This document shows, piece after piece, positions 8,196-17,759 of a stretch of 64,000 nucleotides of DNA (position 1 is the first letter of the stretch; every line of letters begins with the position of its first letter). The stretch covers positions 27,845-91,844 of the forward strand of contig CAIKMS010000019.1 in NCBI GenBank assembly GCA_903828595.1. Direction: 5' to 3'. This stretch comes from an uncultured Pseudomonadota bacterium (GTDB lineage Bacteria; Pseudomonadota; Gammaproteobacteria; Steroidobacterales; Steroidobacteraceae). Position numbers and translations under genes: made by a program. The notes under the pieces are model-generated. The model saw only the letters and a program-made list of their open reading frames with translations. It had not been told where the DNA came from and did not search any database.

Positions 8196-10148
8196 TTACC
8201 CGTTCAGAGCGGTGAGCAGAGTCTGGAAGGTCTGCTGGGCGATGGAAATCACCCGACCGGCGGCCGCATAAGCCTGCTGCCACTGCACCAGCTTGGCACC
8301 CTCTTCATCCAGATTCACACCCGATGAGGCCTGCAATGCCTGAGTGGCCTGATTAGCTACCGCTTGGGCCGCTGTTTGCGCGGTCGTGGCGGCATAGGTT
8401 TGATTACCAATGGCGCCAACGGCATTGGCGTAAGCGGTTGTGATGCTGATGGTCCCGTTGGCTAATAAGCCGCCGGATTGCAGACCCGCCACCGCCAGCG
8501 CAATGCTGTTAGCACTGCCGATACCGGCGCCCGTTTGCGAGGGTATGGTGAAGCTATCCCCGGCGGCGGGGATGCCGGAGAAATTAAAGCTGTAGCCGTT
8601 GACCGTAATCGCCGATCCCGGCGTGTACGGGATTGCGGCTGACGGCGCGCCTGAACCAACGGTAACCGTATAACTGGTCGCCGGTGTATTAAATTGTAAG
8701 GTGGTGGCTTGGGAAGGCAAAGCACTACCCGGGGTGCTGGCGCTCAGCCCGGTAATCGTCACGCTGCTCGCATTGTTTGCGCCCGCAGTCGCCGGGTTAA
8801 GACCGGCCGCCGCTAGGCCGTTGGGGTTTGTCAAAGCCACCGTCAAACCGGTTGCCGCCGCCGCGGTAGGTTGCAGTAAGAAGGTATCACCGGAAGCGGG
8901 CGGCGTTGCCCGCGGAAGATTGACCGTTAACGCCGGAGCAGCACCGGAGGAATCCGCAGGAATCTGTAAGGTGGTCGCATTCAGTGTGTTTACCGCCACG
9001 CTGGCACCGGTCTGTGCGTCGGTCGCCGTCCAGCCCTTGCTGGTGCTGTATTGCAGGACGTAACTGGCAGTGCCCAATGCGCTTAAATTCGAAATCAGTG
9101 CACTGGGTGCGCCGTAGGTTGCAGCATCCGTGTTGGTGCTGGACGCTGTGACGGTAGGTCCGGGCACATTAAATAGGTTAGCACCAAAGGTATTGTTCGC
9201 CGTAGCACCCTGAGCCTGCAGATTATTGGTGCTTAAACCCACCGCAGTCGCAATTTGGCCCAACGAGCTAAGCGCTGGTGCCACAATCTGACTCTGTGCA
9301 CTGAGTAGCCCCCCCAGCGTACCGCCGGCGACTTGGCTGGTGATGTCCTGCACCGCACTGCCGGTTCCATAAACAATGTCACTTTGCCCGGGCACGTACG
9401 GGTTGTTAGTCACAGCCAGCGGCGTTGAAGTCGCACCGACCACCACCGCCTGACCCGAGCCGACCGACACATCGACCATGCCACTGGCCTCGATGTTGGT
9501 TCGAACACCCGTGAGTTGGCTTAATTGGCCCACTAATTGATCGCGCTGATCCAGCAACGTATTGGGTGCTTGACCCGCACCGGTGGCTACCGCCTGGGCA
9601 ATCTGCCCGTTAATCGAGGCGATATTGCTGGTCAGCGCATTAATCTGTGTCACGGTGGAGCCGACCTGGCTGTTGATCGTGCCTGTCACCGAAGCGATCT
9701 GTTGGCCGGCCTGAGTAATAGCCTGAGCCAACGTCTGCGCCTGTGATAACACCGCTGAACGCAGACTGGTGGAGGACGGGTTCGTCGACAGGGTTTGGTA
9801 AGCGCCGTAAAAGGCAGCTAAAGCAGCGGCGATGCCATTCGAGGTGCTGCCTAAGGTGCTGTCGACCTGCTGGGCCACATCCACGTAAGCATTTTGCTGA
9901 GCAGCCGCCTGATTGGCGGTTTGTGACTGGCTTTGCGCAAAGAGATTGAGATTTCGGACAACGCCCGTGACGGAGACGCCGGTACCCACGTAACCGGCAC
10001 CGAAATTCTGCGCCAACGACGGGGCTAGCTGCACGCTCTCCCGGGTGTATCCCTCCGTTGCCGAATTTGAAATGTTATTGGCCGTAACGGCAAGACCCTG
10101 CTGGAAGGCCTGCAGTGCCGATACACCCGTATTCAGTAAATCACCCAT
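8196..10148 (-). CDS. flgK: Flagellar hook-associated protein FlgK (HAP1)
   Basis: FlgK is the first hook-filament junction protein. The 650-residue product begins with the rod/hook-type motif GLAVTANNISNSATEGYTRE (about 18-37) and contains the expected NTLLDQRDQLVGQLSQLTGV segment (about 197-216). It ends with a C-terminal helix DEEGAKLVQWQQAYAAAGRV typical of FlgK. Its central region includes segments ending PPASGDTFLLQP and IPAAGDSFTIPS, related to the duplicated segments of FlgL. It is co-oriented with flgJ, 48 bp downstream of it, and precedes flgL by eight bases. Confidence 0.95.
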   Translation of the reverse strand: MGDLLNTGVSALQAFQQGLAVTANNISNSATEGYTRESVQLAPSLAQNFGAGYVGTGVSVTGVVRNLNLFAQSQSQTANQAAAQQNAYVDVAQQVDSTLGSTSNGIAAALAAFYGAYQTLSTNPSSTSLRSAVLSQAQTLAQAITQAGQQIASVTGTINSQVGSTVTQINALTSNIASINGQIAQAVATGAGQAPNTLLDQRDQLVGQLSQLTGVRTNIEASGMVDVSVGSGQAVVVGATSTPLAVTNNPYVPGQSDIVYGTGSAVQDITSQVAGGTLGGLLSAQSQIVAPALSSLGQIATAVGLSTNNLQAQGATANNTFGANLFNVPGPTVTASSTNTDAATYGAPSALISNLSALGTASYVLQYSTSKGWTATDAQTGASVAVNTLNATTLQIPADSSGAAPALTVNLPRATPPASGDTFLLQPTAAAATGLTVALTNPNGLAAAGLNPATAGANNASSVTITGLSASTPGSALPSQATTLQFNTPATSYTVTVGSGAPSAAIPYTPGSAITVNGYSFNFSGIPAAGDSFTIPSQTGAGIGSANSIALAVAGLQSGGLLANGTISITTAYANAVGAIGNQTYAATTAQTAAQAVANQATQALQASSGVNLDEEGAKLVQWQQAYAAAGRVISIAQQTFQTLLTALNG

Positions 10149-10196
10149 AAGACAAACCTACTAAGGAAAGACCCGGTAAAAGCCGGTGCCTGTCTC

Positions 10197-11243
10197 CTAT
10201 TGAATCGGCGAGTGGACGACGTTCTTGAGCGCACCGACCGCACGGCGCAGCGTGTCTGAACTTAATATGGCATTGATTTTCATAGCATATGCCGGGTCCG
10301 TGGCATAACCGGCACCCTGCAGCGCACTGGTAAATCGAGCGACGTCCGAGCCCACACCTAAGGCGCTGGCATAGCGCAGGTTACCCTTCAGAAAGGAGAC
10401 GAAGTCATGGAATCCGTTCTCCAAGGACTCGTAGGCCCGAAACGGCTCGTGACGTCGAACCGCCATCCCACCGGAGTATTCGACCGTTTCCTTAGACACG
10501 CGCTTACCCAACCATGCCGAGTCGGCTTTGATACCAAAAAGATTGAAGCTGGAGCCTTCAGGAGCGGTTGGCACCTGTTGACCCCAACGGGTTTCCAGAG
10601 CTGCTTGAGCGACTAGCACCAGCGGGCTCACGCCTAAGCTGGCACCGGCGCTTACCGCATGGGGCATGACCATAGCCACAAACTCCTCCGGAGTTTTCGC
10701 CAGCGCATTAGGCCCTACCGAACTGCGTGAGGCCGCCGGTGAACCACTGACCGGCGCCTGCGGCGCGCTTGCGGCTGGCGCTTCAGCCGCACTGATGGCA
10801 CCAATGATTGGTGCCGAACTGCGCCTTAGCGGCAAGTGCAGGGCTTGAGCAGCACTGGCGCTGGTGGCAGCCGTCATCAAGCGAGGATCGGTTGCAGCCG
10901 TGCTGGGCGTGTGCGGCGAGAGACTTTTGACCAGCATGCTGGCGATTCCTAAGCCCTTGCCCTGCGACAGACTTACCGATAGCTGCTCGTCATAAAGATC
11001 CTGGTAGAACTTTGTGGAATCGCTATCAAATGCTCCCTCGCCCAGCTTCGCATCGCGCATCGATTTCAGCATCATGCCTAAAAAGAGCGATTCGAACTGT
11101 TGGGCGACTTTTTTAAGGGCCTCGGGAGCGTTTGCTCCTGCCTGAGCTTTAAGAGCAGTTAATCCCTGCACGTCCAGCCAGTTTTGATTGGCGTTGCCAC
11201 CGAGATCGGCAACCGTGGGTAAAGGCGTGAGTTCCGTGGCCAT
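10197..11243 (-). CDS. flgJ: FlgJ, rod assembly scaffold and peptidoglycan hydrolase
   Basis: Dual-domain FlgJ of 348 residues. The N-terminal rod-binding domain (about 25-105) has ALKKVAQQFESLFLGMMLKS and the DLYDEQLSVSLS region. A linker rich in Ala/Ser follows (about 110-190). The C-terminal glucosaminidase domain (about 195-345) has the catalytic glutamate in AQAALETRWGQQ and the motif SSFNLFGIKA. It opens the peptidoglycan layer for the growing rod in the periplasm. The ATG at 11243 has GAGGT four bases before it and follows the flgI stop by seven bases. Confidence 0.95.
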   Translation of the reverse strand: MATELTPLPTVADLGGNANQNWLDVQGLTALKAQAGANAPEALKKVAQQFESLFLGMMLKSMRDAKLGEGAFDSDSTKFYQDLYDEQLSVSLSQGKGLGIASMLVKSLSPHTPSTAATDPRLMTAATSASAAQALHLPLRRSSAPIIGAISAAEAPAASAPQAPVSGSPAASRSSVGPNALAKTPEEFVAMVMPHAVSAGASLGVSPLVLVAQAALETRWGQQVPTAPEGSSFNLFGIKADSAWLGKRVSKETVEYSGGMAVRRHEPFRAYESLENGFHDFVSFLKGNLRYASALGVGSDVARFTSALQGAGYATDPAYAMKINAILSSDTLRRAVGALKNVVHSPIQ

Positions 11244-11250
11244 AACTACC

Positions 11251-12378
11251 TCAAATAACAATCAGTTGAGCGCGTAATGCGCCGGCTTGCTGTAATGCCT
11301 CTAAAATCGCTACTAAATCACCGGGTGCTGCACCCACCTGGTTCACTGCGCGTACGATCTCATCAAGCGAAACGCCGGGCTCAAACAAGAACATGCGGCT
11401 CTTACTCTGCTGCACGTCAATCGTGGAATCTTGAACTGCAACCGTGGTGCCGCCACTGGATAAGGGCGAAGGCTGACTTACTTTTTGATCTTCTTTGATA
11501 GAAACCGTTAACGAACCGTGCGACACAGCGGCCGGGCTGACTCGCACGTGACTGCCAATCACAACCGTGCCGGTGCGTGAGTTAATGATAACCCGCGCCG
11601 GTGCGTCACCCGGACTCAATTCTAGGTTTTCCAAGACAGAGACAAACGCGACGCGCTGATTAGGATCTGTAGGTGCTTGAACTTTGACAGACACCGCATC
11701 GACCGGTATCGCCGAGTCAGGACCTAGTGCGTTGTTGATCGACTGGGCCAGTCGCATTGAGGTGGTGAAATCCGCCGTATGCAAACTCAAGACCAGGGAA
11801 TCACCGGTGGCAAAAGCATTAGGGACTGCACGTTCCACCGTCGCGCCGTTGGGAACACGTCCGGACGTGGGTACGTTAACCGTTACTTTAGACCCATCAT
11901 TGGCTTGCGCACCAAAACCGTTGACCACGAGGTTACCTTGGGCAATCGCGTAGACCTGACCATCCAGACCCTTCAACGGTGTTACAAGCAGTGAACCGCC
12001 GCGCAGGCTTTTTGCGTTACCGACCGAACTAACGGTGATATCGATGGTCTGGCCGGGTTTGGCGAAGGGTGGTAACTCGGCATGCACCGACACGGCCGCT
12101 ACGTTCTTTAACTGCGGATTCACGCCAACCGGCAAGCTCACGCCCAGCTGCTGCAACCAACTTGCCAAACTCTGCGTGGTAAAAGGCGCCTGACTAGTCT
12201 GGTCACCGGAGCCGTCCAAACCTACAACCAAACCGTAACCAATTAACTGGTTAGTGCGCACACCGCCGACCGTGGCTAAGTCTTTTATACGCTGCGTGTT
12301 GGGATCAGCAGCCATGGCTACGGCTGCGACTAAGCCCAGCAATAACCCGAAAAATAGTGCGCCTAGCTTGGGTTTCAT
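11251..12378 (-). CDS. flgI: Flagellar P-ring protein FlgI
   Basis: FlgI forms the periplasmic P-ring around the rod. The 375-residue precursor has a Sec signal peptide (about 1-23, ending AVAMAAD) followed by the conserved [20 protein letters not shown] and [13 protein letters not shown] segments. It ends with the FlgI motif [21 protein letters not shown] chose the ATG at 12378 because AGGAG lies eight bases upstream and it gives a normal signal peptide; an ATG at 12414 would add a 12-residue extension. It is downstream of flgH and upstream of flgJ, the standard order. Confidence 0.95.
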   Translation of the reverse strand: MKPKLGALFFGLLLGLVAAVAMAADPNTQRIKDLATVGGVRTNQLIGYGLVVGLDGSGDQTSQAPFTTQSLASWLQQLGVSLPVGVNPQLKNVAAVSVHAELPPFAKPGQTIDITVSSVGNAKSLRGGSLLVTPLKGLDGQVYAIAQGNLVVNGFGAQANDGSKVTVNVPTSGRVPNGATVERAVPNAFATGDSLVLSLHTADFTTSMRLAQSINNALGPDSAIPVDAVSVKVQAPTDPNQRVAFVSVLENLELSPGDAPARVIINSRTGTVVIGSHVRVSPAAVSHGSLTVSIKEDQKVSQPSPLSSGGTTVAVQDSTIDVQQSKSRMFLFEPGVSLDEIVRAVNQVGAAPGDLVAILEALQQAGALRAQLIVI

Positions 12379-12417
12379 CACATCAACTCCTGCAGACTGT
12401 AGCGTCATACCCATGGC

Positions 12418-13122
12418 TCAAAACGGGAACCAGGTTGAGTTGAACATTTTGTCTAGCCAGCCAGCCTTATTCGCCTGGTCAATAGCCCCCTTACCGCTGT
12501 AGCTTATTCGTGCATCGGCAATACGATCGGAAGTCACCGAATTATCCGAAGCAATATCCGAAGCACGCACCACGCCGGTGACACGAACTAATTCTTCACC
12601 CTGATTGAGCTGCAAAGAGCGCTCACCACTAAGCAGCAGATTGCCGTTAGGAAATACTTCGGTGATCACAGCGGTGATACTGCCGCTAAGCGCGTTTTGC
12701 TGGGTGGCTGTTCCGTCACCTTTAAACGCTCGCTTGTTATCAAACGAGGTAGGTCCGTTGAGCATGTTCTTGCCGGCAAAAATAGGAATACCAATGGCAG
12801 CCGACGAGTTCTTCTCAGTCTGCGTGGCAGCCGTTTTTGAGGCATTAAAGGCCTCATTCAGGCGAATCGTAATAACATCACCTACCCGATGCGCGCGCGG
12901 ATCTTCGAAGTAGGAAATAGAGCGTCCGGCGGAGTAAATCGCCCCATCAGCACCGGTAACACCGTTGGTCGAGGCACGAAAGGCAGGACCACTGGCTGTA
13001 GGAGGCGGCGACTTCACCGGCTTTAAATCAGAAAATGCGCCACATCCTAAAAGGCCACCGACCAGCACGCAGGTCATCACTACGTACCGCCAGACTCTTT
13101 GAAGGCTATAAGTTGAGCGCAT
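12418..13122 (-). CDS. flgH: Flagellar L-ring lipoprotein FlgH
   Basis: FlgH forms the outer-membrane L-ring. The 234-residue precursor carries a lipoprotein signal with lipobox GGLLGC (Cys at about 27), which directs acylation and outer-membrane anchoring. The mature part contains the family segments SISYFEDPRAHRVGDVITIR and GNLLLSGERSLQLNQGEELV, and ends in DKMFNSTWFPF. It is ten bases downstream of flgG. Confidence 0.96.
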   Translation of the reverse strand: MRSTYSLQRVWRYVVMTCVLVGGLLGCGAFSDLKPVKSPPPTASGPAFRASTNGVTGADGAIYSAGRSISYFEDPRAHRVGDVITIRLNEAFNASKTAATQTEKNSSAAIGIPIFAGKNMLNGPTSFDNKRAFKGDGTATQQNALSGSITAVITEVFPNGNLLLSGERSLQLNQGEELVRVTGVVRASDIASDNSVTSDRIADARISYSGKGAIDQANKAGWLDKMFNSTWFPF

Positions 13123-13132
13123 GAGTACGTCC

Positions 13133-13918
13133 TTAGAGGTTCTGCGTCAGATAATTGAGCATCTGATCCGATGCCTGCACGGACTTTGAATTCATCTCAT
13201 AAGCCCGCTGCGTTTCAATCATCGAAACCAGTTCCTGAACGACATTAACGTTCGAAGATTCCAAGTTGCCCTGCAGCAACGTGCCCAACCCGTTCAGCCC
13301 TGGCGTGCCCACCGTCGGGGCGCCACTGGCTGCTGACTCTTGCAGCAGATTGGAGCCTGTAGCCTCAAGACCGGCTGGGTTGATGAAACTGGCCAGAGTG
13401 AGTGTGCCGATGGTAGTGGGTGCAGCTGCGCCGGCCAGTACCGCGCTGACTGTACCGTCTGAACCGATCGTGACCGAGGTAACGTTGGAGGCCACCGTGA
13501 TCGGCGGCTGCAGGGTATAGCCGGTGCTCGTCACCAATTGGCCCTGCGCATTAAGCTGCATGGTGCCGTCGCGCGTGTAAGCGGTGGTGCCATTAGGCAA
13601 CAGCACCTGGAAAAACCCGTTGCCTTGAATGGCCACGTCCAACGGATTATTCGTCGTATTCAGGCTACCCTGAGAATAGACCTTCTCGGTGGCCACCACA
13701 CGCACACCCGTGCCTAAGTACAGACCGGAGGGGTACTGCGTATCCTGGGTAGATTGCGCACCCACTTGGCGCACGTTCTGATAGATCAGATCCTGAAATA
13801 CGCCGCGACCTTGCTTGTAGCCGGTCGTGTTGACGTTAGCGATGTTGTTAGAAATCACGGCCATGCGCATGTCTTGCGCATCTAAGCCCGTTTTAGCCGC
13901 CCATAATGCAGGTGTCAT
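13133..13918 (-). CDS. flgG: Distal rod protein FlgG
   Basis: FlgG builds the distal rod. The 261-residue length is typical. The N-terminus shows the rod/hook signature MAVISNNIANVNTTGYKQ, and the C-terminus ends with VVQELVSMIETQRAYEMNSK and SDQMLNYLTQNL, the FlgG-type coiled D0 helix. The protein lacks a Sec signal, as it is secreted through the flagellar export apparatus. It lies 61 bp downstream of flgF and 10 bp before flgH. Confidence 0.97.
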   Translation of the reverse strand: MTPALWAAKTGLDAQDMRMAVISNNIANVNTTGYKQGRGVFQDLIYQNVRQVGAQSTQDTQYPSGLYLGTGVRVVATEKVYSQGSLNTTNNPLDVAIQGNGFFQVLLPNGTTAYTRDGTMQLNAQGQLVTSTGYTLQPPITVASNVTSVTIGSDGTVSAVLAGAAAPTTIGTLTLASFINPAGLEATGSNLLQESAASGAPTVGTPGLNGLGTLLQGNLESSNVNVVQELVSMIETQRAYEMNSKSVQASDQMLNYLTQNL

Positions 13919-13979
13919 TGCCTTACTCCGGACGGCTGCTGCCGTGCGTTACTTGTCTTTGTTAGGGAGGTCAGTTTCA

Positions 13980-14720
13980 TCAAACGCTCGCTATCAGCTT
14001 TTGTGAACTCTGGGCGTTTTGGTCCACCGAGCTCATTAGCTTAATTTGCATATCAAACATGCGACTGGCTTGGATCATGTCCACCAGCGCACGGGCCGGA
14101 TTCACGTTGCTGGCCTCTAGCGAACCGCTGTCCACCAGCACGCCAGCGTCGGACGGCGCTGGGAAGCCATTTTTTTGCCGCATCAGACCGTCTTCGCCCT
14201 TAACCAACTGCGACGAAGGGGGGTTCACTAACTTCAAGCGCGCCACCGCGCCCACACCCTTGGGCTGGGTGCCCTGGGGAACGATGGAGATGGTTCCATC
14301 TGAGCCAATCGAAATCTGATCGGCTGGCGGCACCGTGATCGGGCCCCCATCCCCCAAGACCGGCAAACCGTCGGCGGTTGTCAGTAGTCCTTCCGGTGTC
14401 AGATGAAAATCGCCCGCGCGCGTGTACGCTTCAGAGCCATCGCGCGCTTGGACGGCAAACCAACCGGCGCTTCGAATTGATACATCCAATGGCGAACCGG
14501 TTTGAGTTTTCACGCCATCGAGAGTGGAAAAACCCACGGTAGAGGCTACCGAATTCACACGAGTGGCGAAGCCGGCACCTGTTATTGGTACCGAGGAAAA
14601 CGCGTGCATATCTTCGCGAAAACCCGCCGTACTGACGTTGGCGAGGTTCTGAGCGATGATGGCTTGCGCCTGCATCACCTGCTTGGCGCCCGTCATTGAT
14701 ACGTAGAGTGCACGATCCAT
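13980..14720 (-). CDS. flgF: Proximal rod protein FlgF
   Basis: FlgF is a proximal rod component. The 246-residue product has the N-terminal motif AIIAQNLANVSTAGFRED and the C-terminal motif VNPARALVDMIQASRMFDMQ, both characteristic of FlgF. The central part contains the rod-protein beta domain with TLDGVKTQTGSPLDVSIRS. It follows flgE by four bases and precedes flgG by 61 bp. Confidence 0.96.
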   Translation of the reverse strand: MDRALYVSMTGAKQVMQAQAIIAQNLANVSTAGFREDMHAFSSVPITGAGFATRVNSVASTVGFSTLDGVKTQTGSPLDVSIRSAGWFAVQARDGSEAYTRAGDFHLTPEGLLTTADGLPVLGDGGPITVPPADQISIGSDGTISIVPQGTQPKGVGAVARLKLVNPPSSQLVKGEDGLMRQKNGFPAPSDAGVLVDSGSLEASNVNPARALVDMIQASRMFDMQIKLMSSVDQNAQSSQKLIASV

Positions 14721-14724
14721 TTAA

Positions 14725-16002
14725 TTAACCCTGATTGATAGCGATGGCCGTCTGGGTAATCTGGTCGTTGGTTTTAATGGCCTGAGCATTCGCCTCAAAG
14801 GCTCGCTGCGCCACAATCATTGACACCAGTTCTTGGGTCAGATTCACATTCGAGCTTTCCAAGGATCCTGACTGAATCGTGCCTAAGTTTGACGTTCCCG
14901 CCACACCCTCGACCGGCGCACCCGATGCATAAGTTTGCTTCCAGTTCGAATTCCCGGTGGGAACCAGACCGTTGGAGTTCGGGAAATTCGCGATTGCCAA
15001 CTGTGCGACCGGCGTAGTCTGACCGTTGGAATAGGTAGCGCTAACAACACCCGATGCATCAATCGACACGCCAGACATCTGGCCACTGGCATATCCGTTT
15101 TGGGTAAGGGAGTTCACGCCAAACGGACTGCCAAACTGGGTGGTCTTGGAAAAATCAAAATCCATACTCAGCGGAGCCGCACCGTTGGTTAATCCGTTAT
15201 CCGTAAAGTTCAATTGACCGTTGGTTGCACCACCCGCAGCGCTGACTAAACCACCGCTGCTGTTGAAACTTAGCGTCCCAGGAGTTGCTTGATTAACCGT
15301 TGTTCCGTCCACCGACAGATACACATTCCAAGTCGATGCCACACCGGCTGCGGCGCCCGCTGCAGGCGTAGTCGCTGGAACAAAATAGAAGGAAGCCGTG
15401 TGCTGCGTTCCTAAGGAGTCATAAACAGCCGTTGAGGTCGTGCTGTTATAAGTATTGGGGTTGGTTGGATCGAAAGTCACGCCAGGAATTGGCGAGCTGG
15501 CTGGTAAATTAACAGCCACTGTTCCGGTCGTTGTAGGCTGCGGAATATTCATGGTGGTCGGCAGCAAAATGCCCTGCGGCGCGCCGGTATTAAAGCCGCC
15601 AGGAACACCACCAACGGCAGGCAACGCGGGATAGGCCTGCACTTTCTGGCCTGACCCGTTGACCAGATAGCCCTGAGCATTAACGCTAAAAGTACCGTTG
15701 CGGGTGTATGCCACACCAGAACCGTCTTTGACCACGAAAAAGCCATTGCCGTTCAGGGCCAGATCCATGCTGTTGCCGGTTTGGGAAATACTGCCCTGGG
15801 TGAACTGCTGCTGAATCGCCTGCACCTCCACGCCTTCGCCTACCTGGTTAGAGCTTAAATTTGCGCCTTGCGCATAGACATCGGCAAAGTTCGCACGCGA
15901 TGACTTGTAGCCGGTGGTGCCTGAGTTAGCGATATTGTTAGAGATCACATTGAGATCACTAGACGCCGCATCAAGACCTGAGAGTGAAATACCGAATGAC
16001 AT
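14725..16002 (-). CDS. flgE: Flagellar hook protein FlgE
   Basis: FlgE polymerises into the hook, the universal joint between rod and filament. The 425-residue protein begins MSFGISLSGLDAASSDLNVI with the signature NNIANSGTTGYKSSRANFAD. The C-terminal D0 helix has SNVNLTQELVSMIVAQRAFE. The centre contains the FlgE D2-type segment DSLGTQHTASFYFVPATTPA. It is 77 bp downstream of flgD; I saw no promoter in that gap. Confidence 0.96.
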   Translation of the reverse strand: MSFGISLSGLDAASSDLNVISNNIANSGTTGYKSSRANFADVYAQGANLSSNQVGEGVEVQAIQQQFTQGSISQTGNSMDLALNGNGFFVVKDGSGVAYTRNGTFSVNAQGYLVNGSGQKVQAYPALPAVGGVPGGFNTGAPQGILLPTTMNIPQPTTTGTVAVNLPASSPIPGVTFDPTNPNTYNSTTSTAVYDSLGTQHTASFYFVPATTPAAGAAAGVASTWNVYLSVDGTTVNQATPGTLSFNSSGGLVSAAGGATNGQLNFTDNGLTNGAAPLSMDFDFSKTTQFGSPFGVNSLTQNGYASGQMSGVSIDASGVVSATYSNGQTTPVAQLAIANFPNSNGLVPTGNSNWKQTYASGAPVEGVAGTSNLGTIQSGSLESSNVNLTQELVSMIVAQRAFEANAQAIKTNDQITQTAIAINQG

Positions 16003-16079
16003 GAGAAACCTCCGAAATCCTAAAAACTCGTGCTCTTATCGAAGACTCGAGCCAATCTTGTTCATTACAGTCGTCGTAA

Positions 16080-16805
16080 CTACTGGCTAATTTGTGTGAC
16101 GCTAGAAAAAGGCACGTCACCCACGCCAGACACATTCAATGTCAATCCACCCGTACCAGCACCACCACCGTTGAGAGTGACGCTTTGCACTTGTGCGGAA
16201 ACCAACGTTTGTAAGCTGGAGTTATTGCCGGCGCCCTGGGCCTTCAGGATGTAAGCACCTGCAGGTGCGGCATTGCCCGACGCGTTGGTGCCATCCCAGC
16301 TAAAGCTGGCCATGCCAGAAGCCGGAGTCCCCAGCGGTATGGTCTTTACCAACGCGCCGGCTGCATTGAAGACCTGCACAGACACCGAGCCCGAACCTTG
16401 CACAACGTTCACCGCGCCGTTGACTCTGCCGCCGGCCGGTAAGTTGGCTGAGGAGCTTTTCACCAGAACGTCATGGCCTAGCAGGCTGGAAGCCTGCAGC
16501 ACTTGATTCGATGTCAGCGAGTTGGCTAATCCGGTAAAGGAGGCGTTAAGCTGATTGATTCCCGTGACACTACCGATCTGTGCGAGCTGTGCGCTCATCT
16601 GCGAGGTGTCCATAGGCTGGGTGGGATCTTGGTTCTGCAGCTGGGACATCATCAGATTGAGAAAGTTAACCTGATTCAATGCATCCGATGCACTCGCGCT
16701 GGCTGAACTGCTGGAGCCTGACGATGAACTTGCGCCCGCTGCGGCTGCCGCTGCGTTGACAGCCGCGTAGGGATTGCTTGAACCGGAGATGCTGTTGTTA
16801 GGCAT
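16080..16805 (-). CDS. flgD: Hook cap/scaffold protein FlgD
   Basis: FlgD caps the growing hook and is needed for FlgE assembly. The 241-residue product has a low-complexity Ala/Ser N-terminus (about 1-40), then the FlgD signature NFLNLMMSQLQNQDPTQPMD (about 48-67) and AQLAQIGSVTGINQLN. A C-terminal FlgD Ig/Tudor-like region follows (about 105-230) with FSWDGTNASGNAAPAGAYIL. The N-terminal poly-Ala/Ser tract is longer than in most homologues. Confidence 0.95.
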   Translation of the reverse strand: MPNNSISGSSNPYAAVNAAAAAAGASSSSGSSSSASASASDALNQVNFLNLMMSQLQNQDPTQPMDTSQMSAQLAQIGSVTGINQLNASFTGLANSLTSNQVLQASSLLGHDVLVKSSSANLPAGGRVNGAVNVVQGSGSVSVQVFNAAGALVKTIPLGTPASGMASFSWDGTNASGNAAPAGAYILKAQGAGNNSSLQTLVSAQVQSVTLNGGGAGTGGLTLNVSGVGDVPFSSVTQISQ

Positions 16806-16831
16806 GGATCTGGACCTTATAGGGAAGTGGA

Positions 16832-17257
16832 TTAATGACCGAGCGACAGAGTTTTTAAGAGCAGGTCACGGGCCGTAGTCATGACTTCAACGTTGCCCTG
16901 AAACGAGCGAGAGGCAGAGATCATGTTGGTCATCTCCTCAATCGGATTCACGTTCGAGCTATAAACGTAACCGGCGGTGTCAGCTAATGGATGGTCCGGC
17001 TGATAACGGCGTGCAGGGCTTTGCTGAGACTCCACCACTCCCATCACTTTCACGCCGGCAGAAGCAGCACTTCCGTCGGCGGTGCCTGAACTTTGTTTCA
17101 GCACGGTCGCAAACACTGGATGCCTGGCTCGATAGGCGGCATTAGACGAGCCTGCCACCGAATCCGAGTTGGCCAGGTTGGAGGCAGTCACGTTCAGCCG
17201 AACGGATTGCGCATTCATGGCAGAGCCTGATACATCAAAAATATTTAGCAGTGACAT
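16832..17257 (-). CDS. flgC: Proximal rod protein FlgC
   Basis: FlgC is a proximal rod component. The 141-residue product shows the signature RLNVTASNLANSDSVAGSSN (about 21-40) and the C-terminal motif SSNVNPIEEMTNMISASRSF that identifies FlgC. It sits 35 bp after flgB and 26 bp before flgD, within the sigma-54-driven flgB operon. Confidence 0.97.
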   Translation of the reverse strand: MSLLNIFDVSGSAMNAQSVRLNVTASNLANSDSVAGSSNAAYRARHPVFATVLKQSSGTADGSAASAGVKVMGVVESQQSPARRYQPDHPLADTAGYVYSSNVNPIEEMTNMISASRSFQGNVEVMTTARDLLLKTLSLGH

Positions 17258-17292
17258 GGCGATTCCTTATCCTAAAGAAGCGATGCGAAATT

Positions 17293-17682
17293 TCAGGTTC
17301 CGGTGATTGCTAGGTTCATTGCCGAGATACGCGCATTAATGAACCCTAACGCTGCCTGGTAATGAATGGCGTTCTCAGCGAAGTGTGACTGCTCAACTCC
17401 GACTTCCACGGTGTTGCCATCTAATGCTGGTTGATAAGGCACTCGGTACTGCAGTTGTGTATTCAACGCGCCCGGCGAGATGTTGGACACGTGCAATGCG
17501 CTGGTGGTGGCCATCGGCAAGGTGTCCTGAGACACACCCGACATGGCCGCTGCAAAATCAAAATCGCGCGACTTGTAGTTCGGCGTATCCGCATTGGCGA
17601 TGTTGGTCGCCAGCACGTTGACGCGCTCACCACGAAGCATCAGCGCTTGCTCATGCACTCCGAAGATGTTGGATAACCGCAT
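17293..17682 (-). CDS. flgB: Proximal rod protein FlgB
   Basis: FlgB is the rod component nearest the MS ring. The 129-residue product has the rod signature RVNVLATNIANADTPNYKSR (about 20-39) and the FlgB C-terminal segment NTVEVGVEQSHFAENAIHYQ. It is first in the long minus-strand rod/hook run, and a near-perfect sigma-54 promoter lies 55 bp upstream. Confidence 0.97.
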   Translation of the reverse strand: MRLSNIFGVHEQALMLRGERVNVLATNIANADTPNYKSRDFDFAAAMSGVSQDTLPMATTSALHVSNISPGALNTQLQYRVPYQPALDGNTVEVGVEQSHFAENAIHYQAALGFINARISAMNLAITGT

Positions 17683-17736
17683 GGTCTGCTTCCTTCAAAA
17701 TCAGGCCCTAGGGCCGACGTTCCACGAGCCAGATAG

Positions 17737-17752
17737 AGCAACATCCGTGCCA
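17737..17752 (-). promoter_or_regulatory. Sigma-54 (-24/-12) promoter of the flgB operon
   Basis: The minus strand reads TGGCACGGATGTTGCT, which matches TGGCACG-N4-TTGC(A/T) at every defined position. The -12 GC is at 17739-17738, placing the start near 17726 and giving a leader of about 44 bases to flgB. FleQ, encoded at the other end of the locus, is the likely activator (known biology of FleQ-type systems). Confidence 0.93.
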
Positions 17753-17759
17753 GCGCAGG

